Of a stretch of 64,000 bases of DNA, positions 53,362 to 64,000 are shown one piece after another; the stretch's first letter is position 1; each line of letters begins with the position of its first letter. Both the position numbers and the translations under genes were made by a program. The stretch covers positions 5,814,572 through 5,878,571 of the forward strand of contig JAKSZT010017954.1 of the NCBI GenBank assembly GCA_026826555.1, in the 5' to 3' direction. The DNA is from Tolypeutes matacus. Lineage: Eukaryota; Chordata; Mammalia; Cingulata; Chlamyphoridae. The notes below the pieces were generated by a model. That model was given only the letters and a program-made list of their open reading frames with translations. It made no database searches and was not told the DNA's origin.

Positions 53362-53880
53362 CTATATGACCCAGGAATTCCACTCCTAGGTATACCCAAG
53401 AGAACTGAAAACATACATCCATACAAAAGCTTATACACAAATGTTCACAACAGTATTATTCATAACAGCTAAAAATTAGAAGCAACCCAAATGTTCAGCT
53501 GAAGAATGGATAAAACAAAATGTAGTATATCCATACAATGGGATATTATGTGGCAATAAAAAAGAATGAAGTACTGATACATGCTACAACATGCTAAGTG
53601 AAAGAGGTCATTCACAAAAGACCATATATTGTATGAAATGTCCAGAATAGGCAAATCTTTAAAGACAGAAAGTAGATTCACCATTGCCTAGGGTTTGCAG
53701 GGTTGGGGGAGAATGAGGAGTGATGGCTAATTGGCATGGGGTTTCTTCTAAGGGAAGAAAATGTTGTAAAATTAGATTATAGTGATAGTTATACAAATCT
53801 GAATACAACAAAACACTGAATTATACACAATAAATGGGTAAATTAAATGGCATGTGTATCAATAAATATTCAAAAAAATA
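53362..53880 (+). mobile_element. L1 LINE 3' end, right part
   Basis: CTATATGACCCAGGAATTCC, CACTCCTAGGTATACCCAAG, TTCATAACAGCTAAAAATTA, AAAGACCATATATTGTATG and GTCCAGAATAGGCAAATC, then an AT-rich 3' UTR ending in AATAAATATTC and an A run. Confidence 0.87.
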
Positions 53881-56340
53881 ATAATTGTACCTGGAGTTGA
53901 CCCAAGACCATCATTTAGTCCTATTATCTATACTTCTAATTAACTTCTAACTAACTTGTTCAGAAAGGGCATAGAAGTGGATAAGCTGGAAATTCAAAAT
54001 GAAAAGTGTAAAGAATGTAAAGCCCAAAACCAAATAGAACTGGATTTGAATCTAAGCTTTGACATTTCTTGGGCCCCTGAAGTAGACCATTTGCTTGGAC
54101 CATGATTGTTTCCTCTTGTCTTGACCTCTCTTTCCTTATGCAAGCACCCCATACTAGCCCCTGGTCTACTTGCCAACCTGTGAGTAAAGATCCATGTCTT
54201 CAAAATAAGTCCCAGATTTTAGTTTTCATTAACAACATTCTGGGATCCAAAGGATTAAAAAATATAGCAATAACAAAACAATATCTGATCACTCATCAGA
54301 GGCAGGTTAAACTTATTCCTAATCATGACCCAACATATCTGAGCCACCAGGAGAATGGTGACCCAGTCTCTTAATTTGAATGGCAGAGAAGAAAAAGTAC
54401 AAACTTGACAGTATTAGGGAATTGGCATCGCAACTGGAATACATAGAAAACTACATAGAAAATCCAGTTCAAATCCTCTTATAAACAATTTCATTTGCCA
54501 AAAATTGTACTTTTAGTGGAATTTGGATTTAGCCTCAATAGATATGATGGCATAGCTGTCCATACCATGATTTCCATAAGGAATTGCAGGAAAAAAAAAC
54601 AAATATCTACTGATAGCTGAGAGAGTTAGCCTTTTTGGAGTTTATAGTCTGAATACGACCTCTCCATGTTTCATAGACCCCGGAATTCTCCGTAACTGAG
54701 TATAGAGAACTCCTTCACAACAATTCATCTCAGTATCTTTAAGACAAAGTATAGGTGTTTACCTCAATCCTTACTAAAAGTTCAACAAAAATGACTCATC
54801 AGATTTTAGATCCCTCAGACTAAACGTAAAGTAGAGTTTACCCCATACAAAAAGAGTTTTCTGTAGTCTCTCAAAGGTTATAGATCCACCAGCTTGCTGG
54901 ATTTAGTCTCAGAATTCTACATCACCTTTCATCTCAGTGAGCCATGGAGCCTGTCCTTTCAACCAAACATCTTGCATGAGGGGCAAAAAAGGTTTCAGGT
55001 ACAATTTTTCCACAACTTATCCACAAGTACAACTCTATGCTCTGCTTCTTGCACATGATAAATCTTCCTGAGAAGTCAGTTATGAACAATGAAAGACTTA
55101 ATAACACATTTATTAGTCTATCATCAGCCTTTGATTCTGTGGACAGGGACTGCCTGTGCACTAAACTTAATGATCTTGGCAAAAATCCCAGGTGATTAGC
55201 ATTGCCTAAAACTTGTGTCATAATACCATTGCCAGAATCCAAATGGTTAGGAATATCTTGGACCAGACAAAATTTAATTTTTAAACAGAATAAAACAGCC
55301 CTGCCTGAGTCCTTCTTCATCTTAACTTGTCTCTAACAACTTAATTCACATTTTAGAACATACAGGATGCCCGCTATGCTACTACAGCTAATAGAAGATG
55401 AACGAGTACACTGGTGATAAAATTTTACAGCACAAAGAGCCTTAAGACCCAGCTCAAGCTGTTGGCTAATCACTGTCAAGAAGAGCAGCTCAAATTCAAC
55501 TATGCCAAAAAGAAATGATTGATTTGGGCAGGAATCTGCCAATGTTCAAATGGCCAATATTACTGAGCTCTGTCCATCAAGTTAACACATGCCATAATCT
55601 GAGAGTATGGTTTTTAGCTAATTCACCCTGACAGGCCCATCAGGAGGCTGTGTATTTCCAAAGAAGCTTCAGAAGGAGCTCCTTGCAGGTTATTTTATAT
55701 CGCAGAAGCTAAGTAGAAACACAGTCTTCTGATTTTCCTCACCAAAATGTTCCCTTCCTGGTTTTATGATATAGAATTTTAGGGTCTCAAATGAGAACTT
55801 CTCCAGGAATTCAAATATATTCCTAGCTTTATTTTGAGGCTAATATTTCATTTTGACAAAAATGTTTTCTTGTCTACAAGTTCCCCTGTGGTCTACCTCT
55901 AGGCAAAACTGAAATAACCCCTTTTTCTAGAAAAAAAAAACAAAAACACAGGCTTTTACAACTTTCCTGAAAAGTCATCTTTGACAACGGAGATCTAAAA
56001 TACATGTCTAGTACTTCACCGGAAAACATACAGAAGGCCCATCCCTGGAAGCTCATAATTACGTTGCTGACTTAACTGCAAAAAATCTGAAGCTGACTCT
56101 GCAGGATCAGTTAGAAAAGGAGGGATTTGTTAGTTTCTTTGGAGGGGTTGTTTGTTCATTATTTTAAGGATATTGGGTTGTTCAGAGAATCATCATAGGA
56201 TGGAGAAAAAGGTTTGAGGTTCTATTTCCAGAAATAATGCCACAGACCATACCACAGAATGGAGCTGAGAAAAAAAATCACTGACAAATGGCCCTGAGTT
56301 CTGAACACTTCATTTGGCTGCTCTGCCACTTTAGCACCAG
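53881..56340. other. unassigned sequence
   Basis: About 2.4 kb in which I can name no repeat, exon or RNA gene. The 128-codon minus-strand frame at 54934-55320 has no recognisable domain. An old, unrecognised transposon interior is possible. Confidence 0.3.
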
Positions 56341-56354
56341 TAACTCCACATTGC

Positions 56355-56395
56355 CACCCCCTCACCCCCCCCACCACCACCACCACTGCTGCTGC
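56355..56395. repeat. C-rich / (CCA)n low-complexity tract
   Basis: Runs of C followed by CCA and CTG repeats. Confidence 0.85.
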
Positions 56396-57518
56396 CTCCT
56401 GTGTGGAGAAAGCCCCTCATCCCTGGTTTTGTAACTTTGGAACCTAAGTCAGAGTCTGATATGGATATATCTGGTCATATGGCTGGCCCCTAGCTTCAGA
56501 GGACAGTAAGAAAATAAACACAGACTATTTTTAGGGTCTAAGCAAGGTAGTTTTTGCCTCAAACATGACTTAAATAAAAGGAACTTCCTAAAGCAATGAC
56601 AAATGATAAAGATGCACTACAACTTCCATTTTGGTACTATACTTCCAAAGTATCATACAGTAATTAGTATTTAAGAAGGACGATTTATGGAAAGAACAAG
56701 CTAGCATTCCTTTAGGTCAACAATGCCAATGGTTCCAAAACCTATTTGCCAGAATGACTAGTGGAATTTTGTTCAGGCCCCACACAAAAAGATTCTGATT
56801 CTGAGCCAGGGCCTTGGATTTTTAGCAAACTCCCTAGGTAATTCAAATACAACTAGTCTTCAATCTTGTAAACTATTTGTTGAAACCCTGTCCTTATACA
56901 CCTAGACCACAGAAAGCAAATAGTGGCCTATGCTAGTGCTGCTCCCAGTTAAAGTTCAAGAAATGGATAAATAATCCATTCTCATATTCTATAAATGTAT
57001 ATGAAATAAACCAAATTCAAGGAAAATTAATATGCAATAATTAATTTAAATATTATTTATCTGATGATGAACTATTATAAAGTATTTTAAAATATGCATT
57101 ATAAAGAGTTTTTAATGGCCTGCGGAGAAAGCCTATCATACAATAGTAAGGGGAAAAAGTATGACACCCAATATTGCGTGTGTGTGTGTGTGTGTGTGTA
57201 TGTGTAATATGTTCTCAACCGTGTAAAATAAATGACAAAAGCAAGACAATATACGTATTTCATATCTCCCCTTCTCTACCCACTAAATGGCAGAGAGGCC
57301 AAGAAAATAGGGGGATTTAAACAGAGATACTAAGAGCTGGGACAGAGAAGAAAGTAAAGAAAAAAGGCTCCGGATGCAAAGGAATTAGACAGAGGAAGTG
57401 TCTTTAGAGAAGTGGCTATGGCTTTTTAAATTGTCCAAAAAGGACTTTTTTAGGGGATTCTGGAACATAGATTCTCTCTACCTCAATGTATGTAGAAGAG
57501 GAAGCATGTAGACCGGGA
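56396..57518. other. mostly unassigned; hAT fragment and (TG)n
   Basis: A MER20-like hAT fragment is visible at 56725-56860 (TGGTTCCAAAACCTATTTGC, AAAGATTCTGATTCTGAGCC). A TG microsatellite of about 11 units lies at 57177-57199. Confidence 0.55.
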
Positions 57519-57726
57519 CAGGGTTTCTCAACCTCGGCACCACTGACATTTTGGGATGCGTAATTCTTTGCTGTGCGGGGCTGTCCTGTGCATTGTAGGT
57601 TGTTTAGCAGTGTCCCTGACCTCTACTCAGTAGCATCCCCTCCTCCCAGTTTTGACAACCAAAAATGTCTTCTGGTGTTGCTAATTGTCCCCTGTGGGGC
57701 AAAATCACCACCGATGAGAACCACTG
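57519..57726 (-). mobile_element. MER5A hAT-Charlie MITE
   Basis: Plus strand reads CAGGGTTTCTCAACC at the left, then CACTGACATTTTGGG, GGGGCTGTCCTGTGCATTG, TGTTTAGCAGTGTCCCTGAC, CCTGTGGGGCAAAATCACC and GAGAACCACTG at the right, the complement of MER5A. The 8-bp flanks no longer match clearly. Confidence 0.92.
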
Positions 57727-57729
57727 CCC

Positions 57730-58853
57730 TGAGAGTGCCAGCCGAGTGCCAAACTGGGACCGACAGGAGAAAGCCCCCCTGAGAACAAAGCCAACCCTGA
57801 GCAAGCAGAACTGAGGAATGGGGGGATGAAACAGGAATGGGCTGCATTGTTTGAGCCCAGAAAAAGCTTCTCCTTAGGGTCAGACATAACCCTAGCCTGG
57901 ACATGGGCCTACAAATATCCCCATCCCCCCACTTTGTTTTCTGGTTAAGCCAGTTTAGGACTAGTTTTTTTGTCATTTGCATCCAAAAGCACCCTTTCTA
58001 CTGTCCTTAATAGTCTTCAAGTGAACCAAATAAACTCTGGTGGAGAAATTAGATAAAAGAATCAGAATCCTTAAAAACATCCTCAGCTGATTAGAGGGAT
58101 TAGGTTGTCTGCCAAAAGTTCCAGGTAACAAAAGAGTCTCCTGAGAGAAATCAAAATCCAAAGCTGGCACCGTAGGTAGAAAGGGAGTCCAAGTTCACAG
58201 CTACTCACAGGATGCAGGAACCTCAAACTCAGAATTCAGTATAAACATCAGACTGGAACCCATGAGGTCTGAAGGGCACACATGGAACTATCCGGAAGGG
58301 ACACTTCTGAAGCCCAGAGCACATGAATCACACAAAGAAAAATCATTCCCATGCAAGATGGACTTTCAGCAAAAAATTATGTAAAAGCTTGAGATCTTAT
58401 GTTGATGAGTACAGGCGTCCAAAGTAAGCTGTGAGGCAGCACTATATGTGGGAATTTCAAAGGCGGAGGTCAAGAACTAGTTAGATGACTCCTAAATCCC
58501 TCTGCCCCATCAAGGAGGGGACTTGAGGGTTGGCAAAAGACTTCTTTGGAGAGAGTTGTTGGTGTACTGAGAACAACTCCACACAAAGGAGAGAGAGAGA
58601 TAGAGGAGGGTAAGGGCAGACAGATGGACTAGTGTCTTCATGGACGAGAAACAATCTGATAGGCTAATCTGATAAGCCAAAGGCAAGACAACTGGTTTGG
58701 GATCAGCCAAACCTCTAGAATATGTTGCAGCACAGGATATGTGTGCATTTTCCATGGACTGAATGTAGACCAAATGCAAGAGAGAACTGGCACGGGTACA
58801 CCGAGCAGTGTGGACTGAAGTATCACCAGATTCCTAGGAGCTATAATGAGTAT
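57730..58853. other. unassigned sequence
   Basis: No exon, RNA gene or named repeat recognised. Confidence 0.35.
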
Positions 58854-58858
58854 GAGAC

Positions 58859-59521
58859 TGTAGCAGTTTGATATTGTTAATGAATTCCAAAAATAGATAT
58901 TGGATTATGTTTGTAAACCGGTCTGTTCCTCTGGGCCTATTAGATTAACTTCAGAGGTTTCACTTGCACTTGATTAAATTATGATTAGGGCTTTGATTGG
59001 GCCACATCAGTGGGATGTTGAATACCCACCCCCTTGCTGGGCGGCAACTCACAGAGAAAAAGGACATGGCAGAAGAGAGAGTTGGAGTTTTTGATGCTGG
59101 AGCCCCAGGAAGTAAATACACAGGAGAAGAACATGGAGGAATAGGGACCACTCCATAGACCCAGCAAAGGCCCCAGGAAGAGAGAGAGCTTGATAGTCTA
59201 CAGCTGACCTTGTGGAGAGAACAGAGCAGCTGAGCCCAGAAAGAATCGAGCCCCAAAGGGAGAGACCAAGCCTTATACTAACCTACAGCTGAGAATGGAA
59301 GGAGCTGGGACCACAGAGCCTTAAGAGGGCAGAGGAAGGCTGAACCCTCGCAGAGACCAGCAGCCATCTTGCGTCAACATGTGGCAACAGATTTTGGTGA
59401 GGAAAGTAACTTATGCTTTGTGGCCTGGTAAATGTAAGCTTCTACCCCAAATAAATACCCTTTATAAAATCCAACAGATTTCTGGTACTTTACATCAGCA
59501 CCCCTTTGGCTGACTAATACA
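58859..59521 (+). mobile_element. solo LTR, ERVL/MaLR-like, 663 bp
   Basis: Starts TGTAGCAGTTTGATATTG and ends GCTGACTAATACA, with TG...CA ends and a perfect 5-bp target-site duplication GAGAC at 58854-58858 and 59522-59526. The polyadenylation signal AATAAA is at 59449-59454. A YY1-like word GCCATCTTG is at 59363-59371. No internal retroviral sequence remains, so it is a solo LTR left by recombination. The duplication length fits class III elements. I cannot name the family. Confidence 0.9.
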
Positions 59522-59619
59522 GAGACAGTTGAGGGTGTGTATTGTATCACCCACATGAAGAGAATACTAGACAGATGTCCCCAGGGATGAGAAGTCTCAG
59601 AAGAAACCACAAACATGCC

Positions 59620-60069
59620 TGTGATGGATTAAATTATGTACCCCAATTGAGACATATTCTTGTCTTGAGCCTCATTCCTGTGGGTGTGAACCTATTGTAA
59701 ATATGATCTGTTGACAATGTTATTTTAGTCAAGGTTTGGCCCAACTGAATGAGGATGGGTCTTAATTCAGGTTACTGGAGCCCTTTGTAAGCAGAAGAAA
59801 TTGAGGCATCGAGAAAGCCATGGGGAGGAGCTGGAAGCTGGAAGTCAGCAAGCTCCAGGAAGAGATGCTACAAGATACCATGTGAATAAAAGAAAAAAAA
59901 AGATACCATGTGACAGGAATCCCAAGGAATCCCAAGCCAGGACCAGAATGCTATAGTCTTTGGAGAGAAAGCAAGCTTTCCAGCCTTTGAAACCATGAGA
60001 CAATAAATTCCCATTGTTTAAGCCAAACCACTGTGTGGTATTTGTCATAGCAGCCAGGAAACTAAGACA
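59620..60069 (+). mobile_element. solo LTR, MaLR-type, 450 bp
   Basis: Starts TGTGATGGATTAAATTATG and ends AGGAAACTAAGACA, with a perfect 5-bp target-site duplication ATGCC at 59615-59619 and 60070-60074. Internal CCTGTGGGTGTGAACC, TACTGGAGCCCTTTGTAAGC and AATAAATTCCCATTGTTTAA (signal at 60002-60007) relate it to the LTR at 13732. A small A-rich insertion with a 13-bp duplication lies within it. Confidence 0.92.
59873..59913. repeat. A-rich micro-insertion with duplicated target word
   Basis: AGATACCATGTGA occurs at 59873-59885 and 59901-59913 on either side of 15 A-rich bases (59886-59900). Confidence 0.85.
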
Positions 60070-60074
60070 ATGCC

Positions 60075-62170
60075 CAAGGAAAAAGAGTCAACTTTAAATA
60101 CTTTCCAGGCCAAGATAGTACAGAACCATCTTATGACAGTACCAGTCAATTAGGTATATTTGCCTCCCTTATCTTTCCTCTGGTCCCAAAGGTATCCAAA
60201 ACCATTGTCACTGAGCTGGCAGAGGAGAACTTGCAAATGAAAGAAGCCAAGCAAAGATAACCCCCTTTCCAGGATAACCTGCTTTAAGAGAGGGGGAAGT
60301 CTTGTCTTTCAATAAAAATTGAAGTGCTGATTATTACATGGGACACATATTTTTGAGACTGTGCTCTCAATGTAAAGTGATTGTAGAACTTTTTATTTCC
60401 TAAAAATATAAAAAAGTCATGTGGCCTGCACAAGTTTTCATTCAAGGATAGTGGAAAAACTAGTCCAACTGAGAAAATTTAAAAGGGTGGTAGAAATAAA
60501 AATAAAATTGCTCCTGATTGCAAACCACAAGTTATACTTATTCAAAGTACCAGCTGCCTTTGCAAATCACATGAAGAAAAAAACACCTGCAAGAGAGAGA
60601 AAACAAGGCAACAAACTGCAGAATTTATACCTCAAGAAATTTAGATAGTGGGTCGATCTTTTTTAAAAATCCTTAAAATAGTTGTTTTAGTTTTTAAATA
60701 TAAAGGAGTGGAATTCATTAGACAAGATTGGATGTTATGAAAAATGAACAGGAAAAAAATGGAAAAGACCAAATAGTAGTTAAAACAAACAAACAAACAA
60801 ACAAACAAAACACATTGTCCATGAAATAAAAATAATCAGAAGGTTGGATGGACAGGAGACTAAACATTGGGGAAAAGAAATTTAGTGAATGGGAAGATAT
60901 ATTTTGGGAAATCATCCATAGTTTTGTGCTTTTTAAAGTTGGTATCGCATCGTCAGTGCATTTCTTAGGATCTATGTGTTTCCTCCCAGTCACCACCAGT
61001 TCATATTAGCCGGGTCTTGCAATTGGGATGTGTGTGCTATATTCTTCCAGAACAGGAATGGTTCTTCCTTGTAACTATTGGTCAGGAGACAATGAGGGGA
61101 AAGATCTTGAGTAAGACAAACATTTTGTGAGGCTTTGCAGGTCTGCTGGAGCAAGAAGGCTGCCTTTTCCAAGCAAAGGAGAAATACTGCTCCTGCCAAT
61201 CCAGAAGTTTCAGGAAACCCTGGAGGAGCCAAGATTTTCAGACTTTTCCATCCAAATGTCAGAGTCCCTCATATCAGGACTCTGCCCTTGGCCTAGGAGA
61301 CCCTGTGAGGTTGTGTTTCATCCTCCTTTGTAGCTCTGTCACCCTTACCATTGATTCCTGACCTGAGTTTCAGCACAGTCTGCCCTGCAGCTATTAGAGA
61401 TGAATCTCTTTACTGCCTTGGAGGCTTTATGACTTTTAGAGTGTGCCAGAGTGGACCATCAGCTGGCCAGCCTGATTCTGCATTTTTTTTCTTGAGAGCT
61501 TCGGTATTAGGATTTGATCAGAAAAACAGAACCACTAGAAATTATCTAGAATATGGAATTTATTACTGGGATTTAACCTTAGTCAACTGTGGGAACTAGT
61601 TTTACAGGCTATGCTTGGCTGTTACTTCTGCATCTGGGGTTAAGACTGAATCAGCGGGACAGCAGTCTGGCCCAGGAGTCAGATAAGCCAAAGGAGGAGA
61701 TCTGGCAGGAGCTATTCTAGCTGAGCAATGGGCCCAACTGTACTTACCAACAAGGTTACCCAGCAGACCAGAGGCAATGTATATGAGCTGCAACAGTTCC
61801 TACTACCCTGTACTGACCTTCTGAGTATAAAACAATATTTCCAAACCTTGTACAAAATATGTAGCCCAAGCTATACCAGATTATGCATCAAAAGGAATTC
61901 TGTGAAACACAGTTCCAGCTTAACTAAACTGACCCAGAACAAGTCAACTGCAGCTTCTAAAGCACTTAATAAAAGTCAACTAACCCAAATGTTCTTTTGG
62001 CAAATATGGCAGAGGAGGATTGCTGGTGTAGGGTGTCAGATGTGGGGGAGTATACAGGGCAGGGTGCAACTGGGGCAGGCTTCTATGGAATATGTAAGTG
62101 TTCATCTTCTCATAGTGTTTATATCAGTGGGTGGAGACCCACACAATAAACAAGAAGATATTAGGGATTT
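60075..62170. other. unassigned sequence with (AAAC)n
   Basis: An AAAC microsatellite lies at 60785-60809. At 61510-61560 an AACAGAACC word and nearby sequence could be the end of an old LTR, but this is not secure. No exon is recognised. Confidence 0.4.
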
Positions 62171-64000
62171 GAGGGCAAGATGGCGTTGGTGTAGGAGGGC
62201 ACACACTGCAAGCTCCCAGAGCAAGGCAGATTGGGGACGGGGTCCTGCCCGGGGGTCTGTGCTGTGCACGCGTGGAGTGAGAGGCTTGGGACATCTATCT
62301 GCGCGGATCGGCGGCGTGGACCGAACAGTGGAGATTCCTGAGTTTTGAGGCTGCCGGTGGAGGTTGGCACAGGCGGCTGAGCCCCGTGGTTACGGAAAAA
62401 AAAAAATAAAACGGCCATTTGGAGCCGCGGGCGGGGCGAAAAAGTTTTATTTTCTGGGGTGCTGGCTGCCTGGCGCCCCTGTTCTCCTTGTGTGAACAGA
62501 GCAAACGAGCTAGTCAGCACCCGGTGAACTGGAGGGGGGATTTTGGTCGGGGAACGCAGCTGATTTCCCTAGCCACCCAGGGATAAGACCCGGGCCGCTG
62601 CGGAGCCAGGAGGAAGGGACACTTCCCAAAGAAGGGAGGGTTCGGTTGGAAGACAGGGAAGGGTATTTTATATTTTTAGACATCGATCTGGCTGCCTGCA
62701 CCGCCCCATAGCTTTGGGGAGCAGATAAGCCGAACTGAAGCAGCACCAGGCTGAGAACAGACGCGAATCTGCACTCAAACTGATTTACTGAGCAGCCCAG
62801 TGACGCTGGAGCTCGGCGCCAGAAGGGGCGGAATCCGCCATCTTTAGCACTCTTCACTGACTAACATCAGAGTTTCAGCTAGCCTGGGGAGTCCGGAAAG
62901 TGGGACGTGCTTGATTAATTTCCACGGGCCCAGCTAGGGTCCCTTCCGTAAGGGGGTTGGTCTAGAGGAGGAATTATTTTGGGTCCTGCATTTGGCTAAA
63001 AAAAAAAAAAAAAAACAGTGAGGTCACTTCAACAATTGAAAAATAAATTCTTTTTAATTTAGTTTAATAGCTAAAAGCTGCTTCAGGACCTGCATATAGA
63101 ACCCTGTGGGGAAATCCATTGATAAACACAAGTAGGCAGGAAGGATCCACGTGGACCCTAGGGGAATCATTGACCCCCCCTTAGCTCTGTTTGACTGCTT
63201 GCCTGTGTGGATCTTTGGTTTCTCTCTGTTACTTTCTGGTCTATTGCTATTATTCCCATTTTCCTCCCCCCTTCCTTTTTCCTTCTATTTTTTTTTTTAA
63301 ATAGGTGCTGCCAGCTGGTCGCTTATTTGCTGGGCTTCTTATTCAGTAATTTCCCACTCGCTGTATATATTGATTCTGTATTACAAACTACCGCTTATCC
63401 TTCCTGCATCTTTCTGCCTTCTGTTTTCTGTTGTGGCTCTTAGAGACAACATTTTTTCATAGGCCCACAACTTAAGGGTGTCAATTTCTATCCCATCAAT
63501 TTTGTTTTCTTCTTCTTTTTTCTTTTTTTTTTAATTAGTATTAACTTTTTCCTTTCAGAACTTTCTCTACTATTTCTCTACCTCCTCATAATTCTAGCCT
63601 TCTAAATCACTATATATATATATTCCTCCATTTGTTTTCCCAGTCCATTATAGGAACTCCATATTTTTTCCTAGTACTCTACACTGCCTACACAAGTTAA
63701 ATATTCATCTCATTAAGTCTCATTTTGCCCCTCTTCTAACTTTTATCAATATTTCTATTGTCCTTCTGCCTTCCTTACATCTTTTGATTCCTCTGGCCCT
63801 AACCTTTTGCCTTCAAGGGAACATAGAAAGAAGTAAGGAAATAAAATAAGAAGAAAAACTGCCAAAGAGAAAACTTAACTCACACACAGAACCAACAGCT
63901 AAATAAAATTCTAGAGCATAGAGAAAAGCTAATCAACTGAACAAACCCATCAAGATAATATGATGACCAGAGGGCAACAGAAAAATACAAATGACTCTGA
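62171..64000 (+). mobile_element. L1 LINE 5' end (5' UTR), running off the window
   Basis: Begins about GAGGGCAAGATGGCG, comparable to the start of other mammalian L1s, where a YY1 site sits a few bases from the transcription start. The first ~700 bp are GC rich with many intact CpGs (GCGCGGATCGGCGGCG, GAGCCGCGGGCGGGGCG). A second YY1-like word in the opposite direction, CCGCCATCTT, is at 62835-62844. A pyrimidine-rich middle follows, and from about 63800 the sequence becomes A-rich with AAGATAATATGATGACCAG and CAACAGAAAAATACAAATG, as just before L1 ORF1. ORF1 would start beyond the right edge. The kept CpGs suggest a recent, possibly full-length copy. Confidence 0.72.
62175..62185 (+). promoter_or_regulatory. 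YY1-like site at the L1 start
   Basis: GCAAGATGGCG matches the YY1 core AAGATGGCG. In human L1 a YY1 site near position +13 sets the transcription start; the same placement here supports the element boundary. Confidence 0.6.

Noticed and set aside
54934..55320. 128-codon minus-strand frame considered as a retroviral remnant
   Set aside because: No reverse-transcriptase, integrase or gag motif could be recognised, and no LTRs of one family bracket it.
61728..62348. 206-codon plus-strand open frame, the longest in the window
   Set aside because: It crosses the boundary at 62171 into the L1 5' UTR, shows no domain, and the two halves have unrelated origins.

Overview
The window is nuclear DNA of a placental mammal, almost certainly a xenarthran and most likely an armadillo such as Dasypus. 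The main evidence is about twenty copies of tRNA-Ala-like SINEs of the DAS type. Each has a head reading roughly GCAGATGTGGCTCAA..., a B box close to GGTTCGATCCC, and either an A-rich or a long CAGACACA-rich tail. There are also truncated L1 3' ends and LTRs that look lineage specific. The background is older mammalian repeats: MIR, L2, MER5A-like hAT elements, MLT1/MLT2-like LTRs and old L1.

I found no multi-exon protein-coding gene. The window reads as intergenic or intronic sequence in which nearly all recognisable structure comes from retroposition. Two ribosomal-protein retrocopies stand out. At 24677-25341 a copy begins one base before the mature 5' end of an H/ACA snoRNA of the SNORA7 family. 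It continues through the rest of the host intron, runs into spliced RPL32 coding sequence with an unbroken 135-codon frame, and ends in an A-rich tail. A perfect 16-bp target-site duplication flanks it. At 38358-39041 lies a broken RPL9 processed pseudogene, also with a target-site duplication.

Layout. 1-11 kb holds L2 and MIR fragments, a DAS-SINE cluster at 4.74-5.29 kb and further SINEs at 2.9, 5.85, 7.2 and 7.8 kb. 11.4-14.2 kb holds an L1 3' end carrying a SINE-in-SINE insertion, then a MaLR-type solo LTR. 16.5-24 kb is mostly L2, MIR and unassigned sequence, with a dimeric SINE at 20.2 kb and an L1 3' end at 21.8 kb. 24.6-25.4 kb is the snoRNA-RPL32 retrocopy. 26-37 kb has two more minus-strand L1 ends, L2, MIR and MER5A. 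38-41 kb has the RPL9 pseudogene, an MLT1-like LTR containing a 31-bp RPL9-like patch, and three minus-strand SINEs. 41-52 kb is old L1/L2/MIR and AT-rich unassigned sequence. 52-54 kb has another nested SINE and an L1 split by an MLT2-like LTR. 58.8-60.1 kb has two neighbouring solo LTRs. From 62.17 kb to the right edge is the GC-rich 5' end of what looks like a recent L1.

Family names come from recognising sequences by eye. No alignment or repeat search was run, so boundaries without a target-site duplication are approximate.
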